From: Candidatus Woesearchaeota archaeon CG08_land_8_20_14_0_20_47_9
GTDB taxonomy: Archaea; Nanobdellota; Nanobdellia; Woesearchaeales; CG1-02-47-18
DNA length: 7,525 nucleotides
Direction of reading: 5' to 3'
Assembly (NCBI GenBank): GCA_002763335.1
Contig: PEYS01000202.1
Span: 1-7,525 of the forward strand
The notes beneath the pieces were generated by a model. That model was not told the DNA's origin, searched no databases, and worked only from the letters and a program-made list of their open reading frames with translations. Each line of letters begins with the position of its first letter. Position 1 is the first letter of the stretch. Shown piece after piece: positions 1 to 5,653 of this stretch. The position numbers were made by a program, and so were the translations under genes.

Positions 1-11
1 CAAATGACATT

Positions 12-54
12 AGAGGGCTCTGACTCGCTGGAGAGTCAGTCAGAGCCCTCTTTT
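12..54 (+). terminator. Long hairpin followed by T-run, terminator-like
   Basis: A perfect 14-bp inverted repeat (12-25 with 38-51) encloses a 12-nt loop and is followed at once by TTTT ending at 54. Read on the + strand this resembles a factor-independent terminator for a gene ending left of the window. The loop holds a second AGTC (34-37), so the stem can slip by four bases. It ends 7 bp before the TATA box of the next gene, so it could instead be an upstream operator; the sequence alone does not decide. Confidence 0.6.
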
Positions 55-56
55 CA

Positions 57-69
57 AAACTTTTAAATA
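57..69 (+). promoter_or_regulatory. Archaeal TATA box of the PRTase regulator gene
   Basis: TTTTAAATA at 61-69, preceded by an A-rich BRE-like stretch (57-60), is centred about 26 bp before the ATG at 92. That spacing puts the transcription start at or next to the start codon. No Shine-Dalgarno sequence is visible, so the message is probably leaderless. Confidence 0.6.
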
Positions 70-91
70 ACCCCTTCAGCAACCAGGCCTT

Positions 92-805
92 ATGGATGCT
101 ATTCTACAGGCCAGGGAAAAACTGCTTGCGGTGGACTGCCTTAAGGTCTTGAAAGAGAACCTCACATTCAAGGAACTCTCAGAGGAGGTGGATATGCCTC
201 CAGGGGTGCTTAACAGGTACATAAACGGATATGTTCTCCCGAAGAATTCGCGGGCAAAGAGCATAATAGAGGCCTTTATTAAGGAGAGAATGAGCAGGAT
301 TCTGACAGAGGAATCATGCTGTGAACGTTCAAAGGTAGTGATTACCTCAACCATACTCTCACAGCCCTTCCTCCTGGAGCTTATCTCCTTCAGGGTTAAT
401 GAGCTCTTCTGCGATGAGAAACCAACCAAGGTGCTAACCATTGAGGTTGACGGCATACCCCTGGCTGTTAAGGTAGCGGATTTTCTGGGGGCAAGGAGCA
501 TTTACGCAAAGAGGAAGCAAGAGGCCAGCCTACATGGGCACTACACCTCAAATAATGACCACTCTCACAGGTCTGTTGCCACCCCACTCTACCTGCCGAA
601 GGAGCTCCTGAAGAGGAATGATTCTGTGCTTATTGTAGATGACGTGGTTAGGGGAGGTACAGCAATGCAGCTGCTGGTAAGCATCTGCAACCAGGTAAGG
701 TGTAGGATCTGCGGGATGTTCTCGATATTCATGACAAAACGCGCCTATGAAATGTTTTCAAGGGATTTCAAGATAAGCTATCTCGTGCAGATAGGCGATG
801 CGTGA
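92..805 (+). CDS. HTH-phosphoribosyltransferase domain protein (archaeal regulator or purine/orotate PRTase-like)
   Basis: A 237-residue protein. Residues about 15-55 form a helix-turn-helix-like segment (FKELSEEVDMPPGVLNRYIN), followed by a type I phosphoribosyltransferase fold. The PRPP-binding loop is VLIVDDVVRGGTA at residues 179-191, with the paired acidic residues D183 and D184. In archaea this layout occurs in PyrE-like/GfcR-type regulators and in HTH-fused adenine PRTase-like proteins. In such proteins the PRTase domain may sense a phosphoribosyl ligand or act in nucleobase salvage; I cannot tell which here. The ATG at 92 fits the TATA spacing (leaderless). The 3' end overlaps the GT9 gene by 8 bp, so the two are probably co-transcribed. 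Family call is firm; regulator versus enzyme is open. Confidence 0.8.
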   Translation: MDAILQAREKLLAVDCLKVLKENLTFKELSEEVDMPPGVLNRYINGYVLPKNSRAKSIIEAFIKERMSRILTEESCCERSKVVITSTILSQPFLLELISFRVNELFCDEKPTKVLTIEVDGIPLAVKVADFLGARSIYAKRKQEASLHGHYTSNNDHSHRSVATPLYLPKELLKRNDSVLIVDDVVRGGTAMQLLVSICNQVRCRICGMFSIFMTKRAYEMFSRDFKISYLVQIGDA

Positions 806-1979
806 GGGGTCTTCTTTGAGGACGTTGCGTATAAGGCTGATTGACAGGCTGGCTGGGGATTTGGTATGCCTTCTCTTAGGCAGTGCTGCATTGCTAAGGA
901 AATCGCTGTTTAATACTGGCTTTAACAGGTTTAACAGTTACAAGGCAAACCCAGCAAGGGTTAAGAGCATACTCTTCATACAGCTGTGGGGTATTGGCGA
1001 GACAATACTTACGCTACCAGCAATCATGGCTGTTAAGAAGAGGTTCAGCAAAGCAAGCATAAGCGTACTTGCAACATCCAGAAACAGGGCAGTGTATGAT
1101 TCCGTAGGGCTAAATGTTATTGAGCTGGGGATGAAGCCAGGCCAGATTATCAGGTTCATTATGAAGAACCTTGGCTCATTTGACATGGTGGTTGATATGG
1201 AGGAGTACCTGCGCATATCCTCAGTAATAACATATCTTGTTTCAAAGGCGAGCCTTGGCTTTTCAGGGGGTATACGCTCAACCCTCTACAATGCAACTGT
1301 AAGCTATGATGACTGCAAGCACACTGCAGAGGCCTTCTTTGACCTGGCCAGAAGCCTTGGGGTTAAGGGCGGGGTTAAAGCACTTGTAAGCCTCGGATGC
1401 GCAGACGAGGATGCTGAGGGGGTGAAGGCATTTCTGGGGTCACAAGGCCTAGGAGCAGGTGATCAGATTATTGGCATCTGCACAGGGGCAGCAGAGTCTG
1501 CACGCTCACGAATCTGGCCCCATAAGCGCTTCGCAAAACTCGCTGACCAGATAATAGGAAAGTACAACTGCTGCGTCGTCTTTACAGGCACCTCATCTGA
1601 GAGGCGTGCTGTGCACAGAATTATGGGGATGATGGGCAACAGAGACAGGGCTGTAAACGCTGCTGGCTGCATGAGCATAAGACAGCTCTTCTGCTTCGTA
1701 AAGCAGTGCAGGCTCTTCATAAGCAACGACACAGGTCCTATGCATATAGCCGCTGCCCAGGGCACGAAAACAATAGGTCTTTTCGGCCCCAACACCCCGC
1801 TTAGGTGGCATCCATTTGGTGAGAGCAACATCTCAATCTACCGCAAGACTAGATGCAGCCCCTGCATCAACACCCATCTAGGTCAAGTACCTGAATGCAG
1901 GTTTGGCAATGCGATTTGCATGAAGCGCATTAAGGTTTCTGACGTTATGGAGGCTGTTGAAAGGCTTGTGAGAGCTTAG
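798..1979 (+). CDS. Glycosyltransferase family 9 (heptosyltransferase-like) protein
   Basis: A 393-residue protein with the GT-B layout of the GT9 family. The N-terminal Rossmann domain starts near residue 55 with KSILFIQLWGIGETILTLP (56-74), the usual 'G.GD.....P' region with E in place of D. The C-terminal half has IWPHKRF (239-245) and the family signature SNDTGPMHIAAAQG (309-322) followed by GLFGP (327-331). A Cys cluster (C353, C356, C367, C374) is typical of these proteins. GT9 enzymes transfer heptose or similar sugars from nucleotide donors in bacterial LPS synthesis; an archaeon lacks LPS, so the acceptor is probably another surface glycan or glycolipid (inference). About 54 residues precede the core and are unusually long; TTG at 816, after GAGGGG, is an alternative start. 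The ATG at 798 overlaps the previous gene by 8 bp. Confidence 0.85.
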   Translation: MREGSSLRTLRIRLIDRLAGDLVCLLLGSAALLRKSLFNTGFNRFNSYKANPARVKSILFIQLWGIGETILTLPAIMAVKKRFSKASISVLATSRNRAVYDSVGLNVIELGMKPGQIIRFIMKNLGSFDMVVDMEEYLRISSVITYLVSKASLGFSGGIRSTLYNATVSYDDCKHTAEAFFDLARSLGVKGGVKALVSLGCADEDAEGVKAFLGSQGLGAGDQIIGICTGAAESARSRIWPHKRFAKLADQIIGKYNCCVVFTGTSSERRAVHRIMGMMGNRDRAVNAAGCMSIRQLFCFVKQCRLFISNDTGPMHIAAAQGTKTIGLFGPNTPLRWHPFGESNISIYRKTRCSPCINTHLGQVPECRFGNAICMKRIKVSDVMEAVERLVRA

Positions 1980-2039
1980 TCATTAGCTTTTGGTTATTGG
2001 CTCTTCGTTTTGCCCCGCCCAAGGTAAACACTCTATATC

Positions 2040-3257
2040 TCACCTCTGGCCTATGATCTGTTTTTGCTCAAGGTTTTCCTTAATGCTATGGTAAGCCCAT
2101 ATAAAGAGCCCTGATGACCATGCAAATGGCCCTTCGCTCTTGTAAAAGTGGCGTGAGACTGGCCTGCCGTCAGGCTCGTAAACCTCATACGCCCCTCCGT
2201 ATTCCACAATAATATCAGCTATCCTGGAGAAGAGTTCAAGCGCCTCCTTCTTCATCCCGAGCTTAAGCCTTGCCACAACATCCAGGCACCCTAGCCAGAG
2301 CCATGACATCCCATTGTGATAGTCACCTAGGCCCAGAAGCCTCAGGATCATGCAAACCTCAGATGACTTGTATTCAGGATGCCTTGTAAGGGCTGGCGGA
2401 TTTTCTATATTGAATTTCTCTATGCACCCCTGTATGCTGAGCCCCTGTTTCTTATCCGCAACCCCCCAGATTATTGCAAGGAGGTTTCCGTCTGTTGAAA
2501 ACACCTCCCGCTTCCCCTTCTTGTACACCCAATCAACATAGTACTCTCCATTCCAGAAGAGGCTGTTTACGCGCTCCTTAACCTCCCCTGCCAGCCGTTT
2601 ACAGTAGTGCGACCTCTCTTTATCACCTATCCTTGCGTATACCTCTGAGGCATCTATCAGCCCCTTGTAGTAGCATATGTTTGTGTATAGTACCTTACCT
2701 CTCTTCTTTAGGGAGTCTGCCCAGTTGCAGTAGAGCCCCTCCTCTATGAGGAGGTCCTTGTCGCGATCCTGAGAACTATTCCATTCAAGCGCGAGGTCAA
2801 TCTTATTTCTGAACCCCTGTACAAATCCAAGATCACCTGATGATTCAAGGTATTCCCGCAACGCTACAAAGAACAGCGAGTTCTGGTCAGCAGTTGGTTT
2901 TCCGATCTTGCCATCGTGGAACTGGGCGTAATTATCTCCTCTGTCAAGGAAACCACTAAGCCATCTGAATCTGACAGCGCCGGCAGCAAGCTTGATCAGG
3001 TAATGGGCCTTTCCGATCTTCAGCGGGATCTGCCCGTTTTTCTTCATAAATGAGAGGAATGTCTGAAGATTTGCCTTAACCACAATAAGGTCGCCGAGCT
3101 TGCATGCGCCTAGGGATGCAAAGAATGAATCCCTGGCCCAGAGCTCCTTAAACTGGTTAAGGCCAGCATATACCCCCCTCTCAGAGTAGCATGCCCTAAG
3201 GGAGCGTTTCGCTATCTTAAGTGCCGCATTTATCTTCCTAACTCTCCTGCTTGCCAT
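2040..3257 (-). CDS. Six-hairpin glycosidase, amylo-1,6-glucosidase/neutral invertase-like
   Basis: A 405-residue protein without signal peptide, so probably cytoplasmic. It has the conserved pieces of the (alpha/alpha)6 glycosidase clan: LWARDSFFASLG (39-50), TADQNSLFFVALREYLESSGD (122-142 region, matching the 'vDatPLFi.al.ey...tGD' helix of glycogen-debranching glucosidases), WADS (179-182), GMSWLWLG (316-323), and GAYEVYEPDG (355-364) followed by GPFAWSSGLFIWAY (376-389). Candidate catalytic acids are D43 or D181 and E358 or E361, by position only. Substrate cannot be read; an alpha-glucoside, trehalose-like sugar or glycan fragment are possible. The ATG at 3257 is preferred; an in-frame TTG lies two codons upstream at 3263. 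It overlaps the flippase-like gene by 20 bp, implying translational coupling. Confidence 0.65.
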   Translation of the reverse strand: MASRRVRKINAALKIAKRSLRACYSERGVYAGLNQFKELWARDSFFASLGACKLGDLIVVKANLQTFLSFMKKNGQIPLKIGKAHYLIKLAAGAVRFRWLSGFLDRGDNYAQFHDGKIGKPTADQNSLFFVALREYLESSGDLGFVQGFRNKIDLALEWNSSQDRDKDLLIEEGLYCNWADSLKKRGKVLYTNICYYKGLIDASEVYARIGDKERSHYCKRLAGEVKERVNSLFWNGEYYVDWVYKKGKREVFSTDGNLLAIIWGVADKKQGLSIQGCIEKFNIENPPALTRHPEYKSSEVCMILRLLGLGDYHNGMSWLWLGCLDVVARLKLGMKKEALELFSRIADIIVEYGGAYEVYEPDGRPVSRHFYKSEGPFAWSSGLFIWAYHSIKENLEQKQIIGQR

Positions 3258-4251
3258 TCTCAAGAATACCCCTGATTGATTTTATTCCGTAATGCGAGAT
3301 AAGGATGAATCCGAGTAATGTCCATAAAAGGTCTCGTGCCCTGATTAACAGACCAAGGGCGACACCTGTATGAGGACTTGCGCCAATCACCTTGAAGATA
3401 GAGTACTGCCCTGCCTCAAGAACCCCTATTGCAGCAGGCACAGGCACAAGGTAGGATATTGCGACAAAGCCCCCTGCCATGAATATTGTTCTGAGTGTGG
3501 GATCAAAGCCAACCAGGCGTAATGCAAGCATGTATTCCAAACCCATCAGGGCCCACAGGACTGCAGATATGGATACGGCAAATAATACGCACTCAGCCCT
3601 GTTCCTCAGAAAGCTGGTTATGCATAGCTCTGTCTCCCTCACCCTTCTTATGAGGAGCTTGAAGTAGGTGCTCCTGAGGGGGTAAGGCACAATCTTCATA
3701 ACAGTGCTGAAAAAGCCCTGCCCCTTTATTAACCTCGTGAAGAACAGGCCCAGCATGATAATTGCCAGGGCAAGCCCTGATATGACAAAGAGTATCATCT
3801 GTTTAGGGAGGGCAAACCTGAGGAGGATGAGGAAAACGCCTATGCAGCCGAAGAGTATGTCTGCTGCAATCTCAAGGGATTTTGCTATAAGCACAGATGA
3901 GAACGCCCTTGAGGTTGGGATGTCGTGCTTCTTGTGAAGCATGTACGCCATGACAGGCTCTCCTCCAAGATGGGCAGAGGGGGTGACATAGCTCACTGCA
4001 TAGCCCATTGTGCGGTAGAGCGCCAGCTTTATGAATGGAACGTGGAAGCCCTCTGACTTGAGGATCACCCACCACCTGTATGTGACGGTGCAGGCAATGA
4101 GGAATGAGACAAAGAGAAAGAGGGCAAGGTATATTACCGAGAAGTCCTTGAACGAGCCAAGAATGTTATGAAGCCCTGCTGAACCAACTACAGCCACAAA
4201 GAGGGCGATGCCAATGACAACTGAGGCTATTGCTGCAAACACCTTTCTCAT
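3238..4251 (-). CDS. Flippase-like membrane protein (LPG_synthase_TM / UPF0104, AglD-type)
   Basis: A 337-residue polytopic membrane protein. Hydrophobic segments lie near residues 5-26, 38-58, 80-90, 128-146, 151-172, 220-243, 257-277 and 306-322. The family marks are TPSAHLGGEPVMAYML (90-105) and the late loop VPVPAAIGVLEAG (269-281). Proteins of this family are the membrane part of lysyl-phosphatidylglycerol synthases and, in archaea, include AglD, which acts in dolichol-linked glycan assembly. With a glycosidase overlapping downstream, a role in moving or assembling a lipid-linked sugar is plausible (inference). The frame stays open upstream to 4323, but that stretch lies inside the tRNA-Arg gene, so the ATG at 4251 is chosen; it begins MRKVF and runs directly into the first membrane helix. 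Confidence 0.85.
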   Translation of the reverse strand: MRKVFAAIASVVIGIALFVAVVGSAGLHNILGSFKDFSVIYLALFLFVSFLIACTVTYRWWVILKSEGFHVPFIKLALYRTMGYAVSYVTPSAHLGGEPVMAYMLHKKHDIPTSRAFSSVLIAKSLEIAADILFGCIGVFLILLRFALPKQMILFVISGLALAIIMLGLFFTRLIKGQGFFSTVMKIVPYPLRSTYFKLLIRRVRETELCITSFLRNRAECVLFAVSISAVLWALMGLEYMLALRLVGFDPTLRTIFMAGGFVAISYLVPVPAAIGVLEAGQYSIFKVIGASPHTGVALGLLIRARDLLWTLLGFILISHYGIKSIRGILENGKQES

Positions 4252-4264
4252 GTAAGCTCTTCCC

Positions 4265-4276
4265 TTTTTTTTTAAA
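4265..4276 (-). promoter_or_regulatory. Possible TATA/A-tract promoter of the flippase-like gene
   Basis: On the - strand TTTAAAAAAAAA lies between the 3' end of tRNA-Arg and the ATG at 4251. It could be a TATA box for a nearly leaderless mRNA, but its centre is only about 20 bp from the ATG, shorter than usual. No T-run terminator is seen on this strand after the tRNA, so read-through from the tRNA-Arg promoter is an alternative. Confidence 0.35.
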
Positions 4277-4386
4277 CGAGCCTGCCGGGAGCTTCGACGC
4301 TCATGGCAGTGGCCAGGGAGCATGTTCGAACCCGGGACCCACAGCTTAGGAGGCTGTTGCGCTAATCCAGGCTGCGCTACAGGCTC
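4277..4386 (-). tRNA. tRNA-Arg(CCT) with a T-loop intron
   Basis: On the - strand the acceptor stem GAGCCTG (4386-4380) pairs perfectly with CAGGCTC (4284-4278), with discriminator G at 4277 and no encoded CCA. The D-stem is GCGC/GCGC with G18-G19 present. The anticodon stem ACAGC/GCTGT encloses loop CTCCTAA, giving anticodon CCT, which reads AGG. The T-stem is CCGGG/CCCGG. The T-loop is split after TTCGAA by 34 nt; removing them gives TTCGAAT, identical to the T-loop of the neighbouring tRNA-Ser. There is no intron in the anticodon loop. A TATA box lies about 29 bp upstream. All stems are intact, so this is a functional-looking gene and not a pseudogene. Confidence 0.93.
4291..4324 (-). other. 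34-nt tRNA-Arg intron at T-loop position 59/60 with full BHB motif
   Basis: Read on the - strand, exon TTCG pairs with CGAA near the intron 3' end to make the 4-bp central helix. The 3-nt bulges are AAC (4326-4324) and GCT (4292-4290). The outer helix is the tRNA T-stem itself. The inner helix is ATGCTC/GAGCGT (6 bp, one G.U), topped by TGGC/GCCA. Cutting each bulge after its second base gives the coordinates here and restores TTCGAAT. This is a complete outer helix-bulge-helix-bulge-inner helix, the substrate of the archaeal tRNA splicing endonuclease. Confidence 0.9.
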
Positions 4387-4410
4387 ATGCCGAAGTGAGA
4401 GAACAGCCCT

Positions 4411-4420
4411 GTTTTTAAAG
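4411..4420 (-). promoter_or_regulatory. TATA box of tRNA-Arg
   Basis: TTTAAAAA on the - strand (4419-4412) is centred about 29 bp before the tRNA-Arg 5' end at 4386, the usual archaeal spacing. Confidence 0.6.
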
Positions 4421-4440
4421 GTTTATGGTTATTAAGAAAT

Positions 4441-4450
4441 CTTTTTAAAA
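4441..4450 (+). promoter_or_regulatory. TATA box of tRNA-Ser
   Basis: TTTTTAAAA (4442-4450) is centred about 29 bp before the tRNA-Ser 5' end at 4475, mirroring the tRNA-Arg promoter in the same 88-bp spacer. Confidence 0.65.
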
Positions 4451-4474
4451 GGGTGTTGTAATCCAGATGCCTGT

Positions 4475-4592
4475 GCCGAGGTGGCGCAACCTGGTTCACG
4501 GAGTCTGCTCATAGGCAGGCGTGCAGGAGACCGCGCAGGACTGGAAATCCTGTTTCCGAAAGGATGTCTGGGTTCGAATCCCAGCCTCGGCG
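4475..4592 (+). tRNA. tRNA-Ser(GGA) with a D-loop intron
   Basis: The acceptor stem GCCGAGG (4475-4481) pairs with CCTCGGC (4585-4591); the discriminator is G at 4592, as in serine tRNAs, with no encoded CCA. The anticodon stem CAGGA/TCCTG encloses CTGGAAA, giving anticodon GGA. A 15-nt class II variable arm (4553-4567) has a TCC/GGA stem with a GAAA loop. The T-arm is CTGGG-TTCGAAT-CCCAG. The D-arm is too long as it stands; removing 34 nt leaves a 3-bp D-stem (GCG/CGC), loop AACCTGGTA with G18-G19 and A21, and a 13.22 mismatch, normal for serine tRNA. A TATA box lies upstream and a T-run downstream. Confidence 0.93.
4496..4529 (+). other. 34-nt tRNA-Ser intron at D-loop position 20/21, BHB-like
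   Basis: Exon CCTG (4490-4493) pairs with intron CAGG (4524-4527) as the 4-bp central helix, with 3-nt bulges GTT (4494-4496) and AGA (4528-4530). The inner helix starts with CAC/GTG and, after a GGA bulge, continues as GTCTGC/GCAGGC with a 6-nt loop. The outer helix is the D-stem, separated from the motif by CAA on one side and C on the other, so this is a relaxed BHB. Cutting each bulge after its second base gives these ends; a one-base shift also leaves a valid D-loop. Confidence 0.82.
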
Positions 4593-4597
4593 TTACG

Positions 4598-4602
4598 TTT
4601 TT
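4598..4602 (+). terminator. T-run terminator of tRNA-Ser
   Basis: TTTTT begins six bases after the tRNA-Ser 3' end. Archaeal RNA polymerase commonly stops at such short T-runs. The run lies in the 50-bp gap before the convergent pilin-like gene. Confidence 0.5.
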
Positions 4603-4642
4603 GTCCAGCTCCAATAGCCGTTGCCTGAACAATATATTGATA

Positions 4643-5212
4643 TCATTCGCATTTCACCCCAAGCACACTAGCCCCCGGCTTGCCAATGCACATCTTCCCG
4701 TCAATAGGAATTATGTTGCCATTATCGTCAAGGAGTACAATGGCAAAGTCATTCTCTATGCCGAGCTGTGATTTAAGCTGGTTGTAGTCCAGCTCTGTGA
4801 GCCTAAGAAGCTGATCCTTATCAAGCTGGCCCTCAACAGCAGAGGCCCCTCCTGTGATAGAAACCCCATTATTGTTGATCAGATTGGCTGCAATGCGTTC
4901 ACCATCTGAGAGCATCTCCCTCTTCGCTGAATAGGCAGCATAGCCAGTTGCCAGAAGGTATAGGAGAGAGCCAACCCATATAAAGAGCACCACTGCAAAT
5001 GCTATGTTGAAGTGCCTCTTATCAATATGCTGGTATGCCTTGTTACCCTTGTTACATGCCCCTGTGCCCATAGTTCCTACTGCAGGCGTATGCTGACAAA
5101 GGCGCCTGCTGTTGGTGTCTGTTGCCCTCTTCTTTCCAGCCCTGCCTGATGCTGGTTTAGGAGCTGATCCCACCCGTGTTTTTTCACTTCTACTTTTTAT
5201 AGCCTTTCCCAT
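4643..5212 (-). CDS. Single-pass membrane protein with pilin-like C-terminal domain
   Basis: A 189-residue protein of unknown function. Residues 1-68 are basic and low in hydrophobics, probably cytoplasmic. One membrane helix spans about 69-92, and the rest is likely outside the cell. The C-terminal 50 residues (QLGIENDFAIVLLDDNGN, 149-166, ending in VKC) match the same region of the gene just upstream, so the two are paralogous there. No class III prepilin cleavage site is visible before the helix, so it may be an anchored partner rather than a processed subunit. The ATG at 5212 is supported by GGGGTGAG at 5223-5216; a later Met (residue 48) has no such support. Only 11 nt separate it from the previous stop, so it is co-transcribed. 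Confidence 0.7.
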   Translation of the reverse strand: MGKAIKSRSEKTRVGSAPKPASGRAGKKRATDTNSRRLCQHTPAVGTMGTGACNKGNKAYQHIDKRHFNIAFAVVLFIWVGSLLYLLATGYAAYSAKREMLSDGERIAANLINNNGVSITGGASAVEGQLDKDQLLRLTELDYNQLKSQLGIENDFAIVLLDDNGNIIPIDGKMCIGKPGASVLGVKCE

Positions 5213-5215
5213 GTT

Positions 5216-5223
5216 CTCACCCC
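5216..5223 (-). promoter_or_regulatory. Shine-Dalgarno site fixing the start at 5212
   Basis: GGGGTGAG on the - strand contains GGTGA, complementary to the archaeal 16S rRNA 3' end, and lies 3-4 nt before the ATG. It contrasts with the leaderless gene at 92. Confidence 0.6.
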
Positions 5224-5634
5224 TTATGAACAGTTTATTCCCCCTATGCTCATCCTGGAACTTCCTATGCCTGAGCGGTTCCCATCAAGTACTACCAGGG
5301 TTTTGTTTTTATCCTCAAAGTATATGCAAAAATCGCCCTCTATGCCGAGCTCGTCCCTTATTGACTCGTAGCTCCTATTCATAAAATCATGAAGGCGCAT
5401 CTTATCAACCTTGTTATTACTGTCTATGAATGTGAGGCTGCTCTGGTTGTGGGAGGAGATGATGCTCTCTGATATCACCTCTGCATCCATTGAGAGCTGC
5501 GTTACAAGCCTCGACCTAGCGCTTACAGTAGTCATGTAAAAGAAGGCAGATACAGCAACTATAAATATTGATACTGCTAATATTGCGTCAAAAGACCAGT
5601 TCTGACCCCTCTTTTTAAGCCTCACTATCACCAC
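5224..5634 (-). CDS. Small pilin-like protein with class III-like signal
   Basis: A 136-residue protein. The N-terminus KKRG-QNWSFDAILAVSIFIV (7-26) resembles archaeal class III (EppA-type) pilin signals. Lys/Arg precede Gly10, Gln11 would be +1 and Leu19 is at +9; but Ser is at +4 and Asp at +6 instead of Ser +3 and Glu +5, so the match is degenerate. The helix runs about 16-34. The C-terminal part ELGIEGDFCIYFEDKN (95-110), with Cys103 and Cys135 and the ending IGGINC, is related to the downstream 189-residue protein. The likely role is a minor pilin or surface filament component. The start is uncertain: GTG codons at 5634, 5631 and 5625 are all in frame, and the ATG at 5636 is out of frame. 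It begins 19 nt after the surface-protein stop. Confidence 0.7.
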   Translation of the reverse strand: MVIVRLKKRGQNWSFDAILAVSIFIVAVSAFFYMTTVSARSRLVTQLSMDAEVISESIISSHNQSSLTFIDSNNKVDKMRLHDFMNRSYESIRDELGIEGDFCIYFEDKNKTLVVLDGNRSGIGSSRMSIGGINCS

Positions 5635-5653
5635 ATCCGAGAAATAATAAAAA

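Noticed and set aside
76..501. Long open frame opposite the PRTase gene
   Set aside because: It has no promoter or domain and is the mirror of a well-supported coding gene; the same holds for the antisense frames inside the GT9, flippase and surface-protein genes.
3258..3263. TTG at 3263 as the glycosidase start
   Set aside because: An ATG lies two codons downstream at 3257; the extra residues add nothing conserved. It remains possible.
4277..4386. tRNA-Arg as a pseudogene because the T-loop is broken
   Set aside because: All four stems are perfect and the insert forms a full BHB motif whose removal restores a standard T-loop.
4432..4771. Open frames on both strands across the tRNA-Ser gene
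   Set aside because: They cover a tRNA with intact stems and encode Arg/Pro-rich sequence with no recognisable domain.
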